Source: Deltaproteobacteria bacterium | GTDB lineage: Bacteria; Myxococcota; UBA796; SXON01 | Direction of reading: 5' to 3' | Assembly (NCBI GenBank): GCA_947483545.1 | Contig: CANKNP010000262.1 | Location: forward strand, 1-7,668 | DNA length: 7,668 nt | Shown here: positions 1 through 4,624 of the stretch, piece after piece | Position numbering within the stretch: the first letter of the stretch is position 1 | Layout: the number at the start of each line of letters is the position of its first letter | Position numbers and translations under genes: made by a program | Notes under the pieces: generated by a model | What the model saw: the letters and a program-made list of their open reading frames with translations, nothing else | What the model was told of the DNA's origin: nothing | Database searches by the model: none

Positions 1-621
1 ACCCGCGACGATCGGCTCGACCGCACCCCGGATCTGGCCCCAGAGCTCGTCGTCCGCCGCGAGCGCGCCAAGCGCCGCCGTCCCACAGCTCCGGACGGCG
101 TCCACCGCGTCGGGATCCGCGAGGAACGACGGCCCGGGCCCGCCTCGAACGTCGCCAAGGTCCACCTCGGCGAGGGCCGCCGCGAGAGTTGGCACGCCCT
201 GCTCCCAGTACCGCCCAAGTCGCGCTCGCAAGTCAGCCTCGGTCCCAAGCCACTCGTCCAGCGCCTGGGAGACCGCCTCCCGGGCTTCCGGCCGGGCCAG
301 CGCATCGCGAACTGCGCTGTCCACCACCGAAGCGCCCAGGAGCTGGGCCCCAACGAAGTGCCCGATGCCGTCGGCGACCTCGGAGGCGGAGGTCTCCACC
401 GCCTGGAACGTCTTCCAAACGGCGAACGCATCGCAAATTCCGCCGACGAGGGCCCCCTCCAGACCGTGCAGGACGACGGCGCGCAAGTCGGGACTGGCAG
501 CGGCGGGCCACGTGGCCTCGACCGCGACCAGCCCAGCGGCGGCGAGGCCGAGCATCCCTCGGGCCACCGCCCGCTCCCTGTGGCCGCTGCGGTCCCGCCG
601 TTTGACTTTGGTGGTTTCCAT
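1..621 (-). CDS. DUF445 family membrane-associated protein, N-terminal part (runs off left edge)
   Basis: The minus-strand frame is open from an ATG at 621 to the window edge, giving 207 residues with no stop. A basic N-terminus (METTKVKRRDR) is followed by a weakly hydrophobic, Ala/Leu/Gly-rich stretch at about residues 22-42. Residues 52-69 read HGLEGALVGGICDAFAVW, which matches the DUF445 (YjiN-like) signature of an EGA(L/M)VG..D.FAV motif. The following VADGIGHFVGAQLL and LWGQIR segments also fit the family. DUF445 proteins are poorly characterised, membrane-associated proteins predicted to have long helical regions, and no reaction is known. No clear Shine-Dalgarno precedes the ATG, but no better start exists in frame. 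The promoter should lie in 622-750. The family call is by motif recall, without a search. Confidence 0.82.
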   Translation of the reverse strand, partial: METTKVKRRDRSGHRERAVARGMLGLAAAGLVAVEATWPAAASPDLRAVVLHGLEGALVGGICDAFAVWKTFQAVETSASEVADGIGHFVGAQLLGASVVDSAVRDALARPEAREAVSQALDEWLGTEADLRARLGRYWEQGVPTLAAALAEVDLGDVRGGPGPSFLADPDAVDAVRSCGTAALGALAADDELWGQIRGAVEPIVAG

Positions 622-659
622 GTTGGGGCGTCTATCGCGCCTCGCCTGACACCCAACCC

Positions 660-711
660 TGTGATCCCGTGCGGCTGCACCCACCCCGTGTGTGAACCTG
701 CCCGGATCACA
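660..711. repeat. Distant inverted repeat TGTGATCC / GGATCACA
   Basis: TGTGATCC at 660-667 is the exact reverse complement of GGATCACA at 704-711, with a 36-base gap. It lies 39-90 bases upstream of the DUF445 start, where a regulator could bind two half-sites. A hairpin is unlikely given the gap. The half-sites share GTGAT with the nearby 13-bp array. A regulatory role is inference only. Confidence 0.3.
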
Positions 712-751
712 ACACGCGGTTGATCCGCTCCAACGTAGTTCCAACGTCGCG

Positions 752-842
752 GTGATACATCGGCGTGATACATCGGCGTGATACATCGGCGTGATACATA
801 GCGGTGATACATAGCGGTGATACATAGCCGTGACACATCGGG
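752..842. repeat. 13-bp tandem repeat array, seven units
   Basis: Seven consecutive 13-bp units are visible. Units 1-3 (752-790) read GTGATACATCGGC. Units 4-5 (791-816) read GTGATACATAGCG and unit 6 (817-829) GTGATACATAGCC. Unit 7 (830-842) is GTGACACATCGGG, and an eighth decays after GTGAC at 843. Because 13 is not a multiple of 3, each unit shifts the frame, so a coding repeat is unlikely. The step from CGGC-type to AGCG-type units suggests expansion from two founder variants. It could be a polymorphic minisatellite or an array of protein-binding sites. Confidence 0.9.
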
Positions 843-898
843 GTGACCGTCCTAAGCCCCTGGAAGTGCTTGACTTGGAGCCGGGCTGGCCCCTGACC

Positions 899-972
899 GC
901 ACCGTTCCAGGTGGAAGGCGGCGGTCCCGGCGTCTTCGCCGGACCGTCGCATTCCGCCGGTAGGAACGGTGC
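899..972. other. Nested inverted repeat, possible structured RNA or cruciform
   Basis: The outer arms GCACCGTTCC (899-908) and GGAACGGTGC (963-972) are a perfect 10-bp inverted repeat. Inside, GGCGG (917-921) can pair with CCGCC (954-958) and CGGT (922-925) with ACCG (943-946). CCGGCG (927-932) pairs with CGCCGG (937-942) around a TCTT loop. All pairs nest consistently into one long interrupted hairpin of 74 bases. No poly-T follows, so it does not look like a simple terminator. Whether it is transcribed cannot be seen from sequence. Confidence 0.55.
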
Positions 973-979
973 AAAGAGA

Positions 980-1019
980 CCGCCGATCCGAGCGCGGTGC
1001 GCCGAGCGCGGATCGGCGG
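980..1019. other. Strong hairpin with 11-bp perfect arms
   Basis: CCGCCGATCCG (980-990) is the exact reverse complement of CGGATCGGCGG (1009-1019). Three more pairs (CGC with GCG) form after a two-base bulge, leaving a loop of about 10 bases. It lies 7 bases beyond the nested inverted repeat at 899-972. Neither strand has a T-tract right after the stem, so a rho-independent terminator is not well supported. Confidence 0.6.
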
Positions 1020-1130
1020 CCCAACGGTCTCGGGTTCGGCATTACAATGTGCCTATGCTTTGCCCCACCCCCCTGACAAGCTCTGCGACAAGCAGGGACG
1101 GCCCATTTTCTCTGGGACTGTGACGTCACC

Positions 1131-1346
1131 ATGGAGGAGTTCCAGGGGTTTCTGACCGACCCCGACCGGGATGTGCGCGACTTCTGGCTCGGTACACTGG
1201 TGAGGCAGGCGAAGTCCGACGACGTCCTCATGCTCGTTTCCCCCGCAGAGATTCGAGCTGCGTGGCCGAGGATCGCGCACATGGTGGGGCGCGAGCGTGC
1301 TTTCTGGGAGTGGTATCTGGGCAGGCTCGCCGGACTTGGACAGTAA
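1131..1346 (+). CDS. Small helical protein, putative antitoxin partner of an AbiEii-type toxin
   Basis: The 71-residue product from ATG 1131 is acidic and Trp-rich (MEEFQGFLTDPDRDVRDFW near the start, RERAFWEWYLGRL at the end). The same frame is open from 1077, and the extra codons read ALRQAGTAHFLWDCDVT. That stretch looks like the natural N-terminus, because small proteins encoded just before AbiEii-type nucleotidyltransferases often carry an (F/L)WD.D motif near their start. No ATG, GTG or TTG lies between 1077 and 1130. An in-frame ATG at 1047 is cut off by a TGA at 1074, so the gene may be 5'-broken and the ATG at 1131 a remnant start. Its end overlaps the AbiEii-like remnant by 11 bases, as in a two-gene toxin-antitoxin unit. 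The antitoxin role is inferred from order and overlap. No Shine-Dalgarno is evident before 1131. Confidence 0.6.
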   Translation: MEEFQGFLTDPDRDVRDFWLGTLVRQAKSDDVLMLVSPAEIRAAWPRIAHMVGRERAFWEWYLGRLAGLGQ

Positions 1347-1452
1347 GCTCGATCCGCTGCAGAAGCGGATCCTCGCAGTTCTCGCAGGCTTTGAGCCCCG
1401 GTGGACCCTCACGGGTGGCGGTGCGCCGGCGAAGTTTCCCTTGTTAGCTTGA
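1336..1452 (+). pseudogene. AbiEii-type nucleotidyltransferase toxin, truncated N-terminal remnant
   Basis: From a TTG at 1336 the frame reads 38 residues to a TGA at 1450-1452. It contains LDPLQKRILAVLAGFEPRW followed by TLTGGGAPAKF. This closely resembles the N-terminus of AbiEii-family nucleotidyltransferases: a LDPLQ-type helix, then a Trp and the (V/T)LTGG.AL motif of the nucleotide-binding site. Intact members are commonly 200-300 residues and continue into a RxTxDLD catalytic segment, which is absent. Coding sense stops right after the GG motif and the next gene begins 17 bases later. The remnant should be inactive. It overlaps the preceding small gene by 11 bases in another frame, as expected of a translationally coupled toxin. 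The frame is open upstream of 1336, so TTG is only the most plausible start. Confidence 0.68.
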
Positions 1453-1468
1453 CTCCTCCAGGTGGCCC

Positions 1469-1810
1469 GTGCGCGTCCTTCCCTTCTTGGCACTCCTCTT
1501 CCTCTCCAGCGGCTGCGTCGGCTCGGTGTGCGGCCCGAGCTGTCAGAAGATCTACGGCTCCGATGAGGGGGAGTGCGCGATACCGGTACCTGGATACGAG
1601 CCGGAGGAGCTGTTGGCCCAGTGCCTCGACATGTGCAGGGAAGCAGCGAGCGTCACTGGCGACGTCGGGGACTACGATCCCGATGAGCGGGTGCCCAGCA
1701 ATCAGGAGGTGACGTTGGAGAACCGAGCGCAGGCCAAGCTGTGGGCCGAGTGCATCGAGCAGACGGACTGCTCCGACATCAACGACGGGTATTGCGCGCC
1801 GATCTACTGA
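1469..1810 (+). CDS. Small cysteine-rich lipoprotein of unknown function
   Basis: A GTG start at 1469 is preceded by AGGTGG at 1460-1465. The 113-residue product begins MRVLPFLALLFLSSGC, a short type II signal peptide with a lipobox ending at Cys16. It should be lipid-anchored on the periplasmic side or the cell surface. The mature part has eight further Cys (21, 25, 36, 52, 56, 95, 101, 109), enough for four disulfides, and ends YCAPIY. The C-terminal ENRAQAKLWAECIEQTDC segment looks helical. Similar small Cys-rich lipoproteins seem common in Myxococcota, but I recognise no named family. It lies between the decayed toxin module and the S23-bearing element. Before the element inserted, only about 50 bases would have separated it from the next lipoprotein, so the two may once have shared a transcript. 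Confidence 0.78.
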   Translation: MRVLPFLALLFLSSGCVGSVCGPSCQKIYGSDEGECAIPVPGYEPEELLAQCLDMCREAASVTGDVGDYDPDERVPSNQEVTLENRAQAKLWAECIEQTDCSDINDGYCAPIY

Positions 1811-1856
1811 TCGACAGGGAGCAGGGCGGTGAGCTCCCGGAAGGATTCGCCCGCCG

Positions 1857-1868
1857 GGCGTTAGGCTC
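1857..1868. repeat. Left target-site duplication of the 305-bp element
   Basis: GGCGTTAGGCTC here matches GGCGTTAGGCCC at 2174-2185 at 11 of 12 positions. The copies immediately flank the inverted-repeat ends, as expected of a target-site duplication. Confidence 0.7.
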
Positions 1869-1876
1869 AATGCCGG

Positions 1877-2098
1877 TCACTTAGCGAAGTTCGTAGCGTC
1901 TGCGCTTGGCCATTCGCCGTTGGCGGTTAGCTCCCGGGGGAACGCGCCGAGCACGATGTTGACCTCCTTGACGCGGGCAGTGAGGCTGTACCGCTCCTCT
2001 GGCGGGAAGGTCCGCGTCGCGCGGTAGATGCCAAGGCCGAGCTGGAGAGCCTTCTGCCCGCGCGTCTGCCAGACCGCCAAGTCTCTGAAGTCGCGCAT
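1877..2098 (-). pseudogene. Four-helix-bundle protein (23S rRNA intervening-sequence protein, S23/IVP family), internally shortened
   Basis: The ATG at 2098 has GGAGG four bases upstream on the minus strand and gives a 73-residue product. It begins MRDFRDLAVWQ and continues IYRATRTFPPEERYSLTARV, the family pattern (FRDL.VWQ, then YR.T..FP.EER.GLT.Q). Intact members have about 115-125 residues and four helices. Here the LTSQ(L/M)RRA(A/S)VS.P.NIAEG segment and the third helix are missing. The frame jumps to VKEVNIVLGAF, which resembles the last helix (EV..V..ML..LI). This looks like an in-frame internal deletion of about 40-50 residues, so a folded bundle is doubtful. The C-terminus RELTANGEW is encoded by the left 7-bp repeats. 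Relatives are encoded in 23S rRNA intervening sequences, and the bAvd proteins of diversity-generating retroelements share the fold. An upstream ATG at 2125 is less likely. Confidence 0.72.
1905..1932. repeat. Left 7-bp repeat array in the element
   Basis: Four consecutive heptamers (CTTGGCC, ATTCGCC, GTTGGCG, GTTAGCT) follow a RTTNGCN-like pattern. The array lies about 20 bases inside the left inverted repeat and encodes the C-terminal TANGE part of the S23 ORF. Confidence 0.6.
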
Positions 2099-2102
2099 GT
2101 GG

Positions 2103-2107
2103 CCTCC
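2103..2107 (-). promoter_or_regulatory. Shine-Dalgarno GGAGG for the S23-family ORF
   Basis: CCTCC on the plus strand is GGAGG on the minus strand, four bases before the ATG at 2098. It decides the start in favour of MRDFRDL over the upstream ATG at 2125. Confidence 0.6.
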
Positions 2108-2140
2108 GAACTGCCTAATGGCCAACAGCTAACGGCGAAC
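2106..2140. repeat. Right 7-bp repeat array in the element, inverted relative to the left
   Basis: Five consecutive heptamers on the plus strand (CCGAACT, GCCTAAT, GGCCAAC, AGCTAAC, GGCGAAC) become GTTCGCC, GTTAGCT, GTTGGCC, ATTAGGC, AGTTCGG on the minus strand. These are the same units as the left array, so the two arrays are inverted copies around the S23 ORF. Confidence 0.6.
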
Positions 2141-2171
2141 GGCTCGCCCCGGGAAGCGTAAGTGCCCGGCA

Positions 2172-2981
2172 TTGGCGTTAGGCCCCGCTGTGCCCGTCCT
2201 GGTGCTGATCTTCGCTGCCTGCGCACCCCCGTCGGAGGTAGCGCCGGCGTCGCCGGCCGCGACCACCGCCCCGGACGTGGATGCGGAATGGTCCCTCGAG
2301 GATCTCGTCGCTGCCGTGCTCGACATGACTGCCCTCCCGATCCTCAGCCCGCATGAGGTCCGCGACACCTACCTCGCGCTGATGGCCGCTGGCGACGCCG
2401 TCTGTCCGGGTTCCACGACCCAACTCACGGGCACGGACCTGCGCGGTTGCACGGCTGAGACCGGGTACTTCTACGCCGGCATCGGCACATGGTTTGAGCA
2501 GACCGGGTCGCCGCCCAGCTGGCGGCTGGGTGGGGATTTCGAGATCATCGACGCCGAGGGCCACCGGTTCATCGGCGGGGGATTGGTCGGCTGGGGGCAG
2601 AGCGGCGAGGGCGTCGAGACCTCTGAGTACCAGGGCCAGTGGAGCTACCCCGGTGGCACGGATGCCTGGCTCGGCACCGGCATCAGCGCATACCTGGCCG
2701 AGGTGGTCACCCCCGCCGGGGTGCTGACCCTCGACGGTGGGCTGACGTACGGGGCGGTATCTGTTTGGGCGGAGGCGCTCAGCTACGATCCGGCGACGTG
2801 CGAGGGGTTGACCGGCGGATTGCAGGTTCGGGATCCCTCGGGGCTCTGGTTCACCCTCTCCTTTGGCGACGACTGCGACAACATCGCCGTCCTCGGCCTC
2901 GACGGCGAGGACCTCGGAGCCCTGGAGCTGGACCTGACGGCCTGGATGGAAGCGTTGCTCGACCATGCGGGGGAGGGGTGA
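2172..2981 (+). CDS. Lipoprotein of unknown function, first gene of the heme/DUF1501 operon
   Basis: The 269-residue product from TTG 2172 has a hydrophobic stretch (VPVLVLIFAAC) with a lipobox at Cys17, then a Pro/Ala-rich linker (residues 18-37), so it should be lipid-anchored. The mature part has four Cys (78, 93, 210, 235), enough for two disulfides. It is rich in Gly, Trp and Tyr with alternating short strands (GYFYAGIGTWFEQ, WRLGGDFEIIDAEG, LWFTLSFGDD), suggesting a beta-rich exported domain. I recognise no family. The start is uncertain. The TTG straddles the junction between the inserted element (TT) and the target repeat (G), and the signal peptide lacks the usual positive N-terminus. 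The next in-frame candidate, GTG 2190, would be very short. Joining the sequence across the element places ARRALGP ahead of the hydrophobic stretch, a better signal peptide, but without an evident start codon. The gene overlaps the next by 4 bases. Confidence 0.8.
   Translation: MALGPAVPVLVLIFAACAPPSEVAPASPAATTAPDVDAEWSLEDLVAAVLDMTALPILSPHEVRDTYLALMAAGDAVCPGSTTQLTGTDLRGCTAETGYFYAGIGTWFEQTGSPPSWRLGGDFEIIDAEGHRFIGGGLVGWGQSGEGVETSEYQGQWSYPGGTDAWLGTGISAYLAEVVTPAGVLTLDGGLTYGAVSVWAEALSYDPATCEGLTGGLQVRDPSGLWFTLSFGDDCDNIAVLGLDGEDLGALELDLTAWMEALLDHAGEG
2174..2185. repeat. Right target-site duplication of the 305-bp element
   Basis: GGCGTTAGGCCC, the partner of GGCGTTAGGCTC at 1857-1868. It lies within the first codons of the lipoprotein gene that begins at 2172. 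Confidence 0.7.
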
Positions 2982-4624
2982 CACCCCCCACCTCGGCCGC
3001 ATGGTGCCTGTGGCCCCTCTGCTTGCTGCTCTTCGCGTGCAACCCGGCGGCGAACAGCGCCTCCGCCGATCCCGAAGCTCACCTCGTCCCGCTCCCGGCC
3101 CCCCTCCTCCTCCGCCGCCTCAGCCTCGATCTCCGCGGTGTGCTGCCCTCCGTCGCCCAGTTGGACGCCGTCGAGGCCGACCCCGACACGCTCGCCACCT
3201 ACCGGGAGCAGTACCTCACCGACCCCCGCCTGGAAGATCGTCTCGTCGCCATGTTGGGCGAGCGCTGGCACACCCGTGTGGACGCCTTCGACATCCGCCA
3301 CTATGACTACAAGCTGGATGATCGCGACGAGTTCGCGTTCGAGCAGGCCGTGGGGGAGGAGCCCCTGCGGCTCATGGCCCACGTGGTGATGACCGAGGCC
3401 CCCTGGACCGAGATCGTGACCGCCGACTACACCATGGCCAACGAAATGCTCGCCGATCTCTGGCCCATCGCCTACCCAACCGATGGCTCCGGCTGGCGCC
3501 AGTCCACCTACACCGATGGCCGGCCTGCCGTCGGGGTCCTCGCCACCAATGGGCTCTGGTGGCGATATGTCACCTCCACCTTCAATTTGTCCCGCTCGCG
3601 CGTGGCGGCGGCCTCGCGCCTGCTCACCTGCTACGACATCCTTGAGCGGCCGATCTCCTTCTCCGCCACCCCCGCGCTGCTCGATGAGGACGGCACCGCC
3701 GCCGCGATCCAGGGCGAGGATGCGTGCGTTGCCTGTCACGCGACCATCGAGCCCGCCGCCTCCGCGATGTTCGGCTTTGTCCCTGTCGTCTCCCATAACG
3801 TGGACGAGGTGGAGACCTACCACCCCGAGCGTGAGCCCCTGGGCGAGCCGACCCTTGGAGTTTCCAGCGCGTGGTACGGCACGCCCATCGACGGGCTCTC
3901 CGAGCTGGGACCGGCCATCGCGGCCGATCCCCGGTTCACCACCTGCGCGGTCGAGACCTTCGCGACGGCCCTTTGGCGCCGGCCCACGGAGCCTGCAGAT
4001 GACGCCCGTCTGGAGGCCCTCCGCGTGCATTTTGTGGCGGAAGAGTTGCACGTCCGCGCGCTGATTCGGGAGATCCTCCAAGGGCCGACGTGGCAAGCCG
4101 GGGGCCTGGATGCGACCGCGGATGAGGAGACCGTGCTCCGCGAGCGCACCCGCAGGCTCCTCTCGCCCGATCAGCTTCAATCGGCCATCGAAGATCTCAC
4201 AGGGTTTCGTTGGACTGAAAATGGGTTTGACCAGCTCCAGAATGACGAACGGGGATTTCGGGTGCTGGCGGGGGGGGTGAACGGCGTGAACGTCCTGCGG
4301 CCGCAGCAGGACCCCGGCCTGACCTGGACGGTGACCACGGAGCGGCTGGCCCAGGCCGCTGCCTCCACGGTGGTCGACAACGATCTCGGCGGCGGAACGC
4401 CCCGCCTGCTCACCGTCTCTGGGGATGCCCGCCCCGGGGACGCCGCCTTCGACGACCAGATCCGCGCGCTCACCTGGCAACTTCATGCCCGCCGCGCGAC
4501 GGACGCCGAGGTGGGCGCCTGGGCTGGGTTGTGGACCGCCGTCGAGGCCACCGACGGGGCGTTGTCGGCCTGGAAGGCTGTGTTGGCCGTGATGTTCCGC
4601 GATCCCGCGTTCGTGGCTACGTGA
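2978..4624 (+). CDS. Heme-binding (CxxCH) lipoprotein of the DUF1549/DUF1592 (PSCyt-like) type
   Basis: The GTG start overlaps the previous stop (GTGA). The frame is open further upstream, but only this start puts a signal peptide at the N-terminus: LWPLCLLLFAC, lipobox Cys21. The product is 548 residues. Residues 44-70 (LLRRLSLDLRGVLPSVAQL) match the N-terminal motif of DUF1549-like proteins (RRL.LDL.G..P). A c-type heme site CVACH lies at 250-254, followed by ATIEPAASAMFGF, close to the CxxCH..(I/M)(D/E)P motif of DUF1588/DUF1592 proteins. Residues 322-370 (TCAVETFATALWRRP, IREILQGPTWQ) and 390-410 (RRLLSPDQLQSAIEDLTG) also fit. The C-terminus (ARRATDAE, VLAVMFRDPAFVAT) resembles the family's closing segment (.R.P...E, ALLNS.EF). 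These proteins occur mainly in Planctomycetes and Myxococcota, usually beside DUF1501 or DUF1552 genes. The substrate is unknown, and a periplasmic or surface redox role is inferred from the heme site. Confidence 0.86.
   Translation: MTPPTSAAWCLWPLCLLLFACNPAANSASADPEAHLVPLPAPLLLRRLSLDLRGVLPSVAQLDAVEADPDTLATYREQYLTDPRLEDRLVAMLGERWHTRVDAFDIRHYDYKLDDRDEFAFEQAVGEEPLRLMAHVVMTEAPWTEIVTADYTMANEMLADLWPIAYPTDGSGWRQSTYTDGRPAVGVLATNGLWWRYVTSTFNLSRSRVAAASRLLTCYDILERPISFSATPALLDEDGTAAAIQGEDACVACHATIEPAASAMFGFVPVVSHNVDEVETYHPEREPLGEPTLGVSSAWYGTPIDGLSELGPAIAADPRFTTCAVETFATALWRRPTEPADDARLEALRVHFVAEELHVRALIREILQGPTWQAGGLDATADEETVLRERTRRLLSPDQLQSAIEDLTGFRWTENGFDQLQNDERGFRVLAGGVNGVNVLRPQQDPGLTWTVTTERLAQAAASTVVDNDLGGGTPRLLTVSGDARPGDAAFDDQIRALTWQLHARRATDAEVGAWAGLWTAVEATDGALSAWKAVLAVMFRDPAFVAT

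Larger units (their letters stand above)
622..1130. other. Non-coding, repeat-rich intergenic region
   Basis: About 500 bases without a convincing gene. The region holds a distant inverted repeat (660-711), two CCAACGT direct repeats (730-736 and 741-747), a 13-bp tandem array (752-842) and two hairpin-forming inverted repeats (899-972, 980-1019). A TACAAT hexamer at 1043-1048 resembles a -10 box, but no -35 hexamer sits 17 bases upstream. The last part (1077-1130) reads as a possible former N-terminus of the next gene. Long frames here (707-1282 minus, 830-1123 plus) run through the tandem array or the hairpins and look spurious. Confidence 0.6.
1869..2173. mobile_element. 305-bp terminal-inverted-repeat element carrying an S23/IVP-family ORF
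   Basis: The left end reads AATGCCGGTCACTTA (1869-1883). The reverse complement of the right end (2159-2173) reads AATGCCGGGCACTTA, a 14/15 match. Flanking 12-bp direct repeats (1857-1868, 2174-2185; 11/12) look like a target-site duplication. The only plausible gene inside is a shortened four-helix-bundle (23S rRNA intervening-sequence protein) ORF on the minus strand. Its stop codon overlaps the left inverted repeat. Arrays of 7-bp repeats lie inside both ends. There is no transposase, so if mobile it would need one in trans, as a MITE does. Relation to a particular IS family cannot be judged here. An integron-cassette reading of the GTTAGGC motifs was considered and is less well supported. 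Confidence 0.72.

Noticed and set aside
752..842. CRISPR array
   Set aside because: The units are contiguous 13-mers without spacers, and no cas genes are visible.
707..1282. Minus-strand ORF of 191 residues through the repeat region
   Set aside because: It translates the 13-bp repeats in shifting frames and the hairpins, runs antisense to the better-supported small gene at 1131, and shows no domain-like pattern.
1817..1838. Terminator after the Cys-rich lipoprotein (GGGAGC / GCTCCC)
   Set aside because: The 6-bp stem with a 10-base loop is followed by CCGGAAGG rather than T residues, so it is too weak to call.
1857..2183. Integron gene cassette bounded by GTTAGGC core-like motifs
   Set aside because: GCGTTAGGC occurs at both ends and CTAAC at 2129-2133 could pair with GTTAG. 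However, no integrase is present, the ORF runs opposite to normal cassette orientation, and the inverted repeats plus 12-bp flanking repeats are explained more simply by transposon-like insertion.
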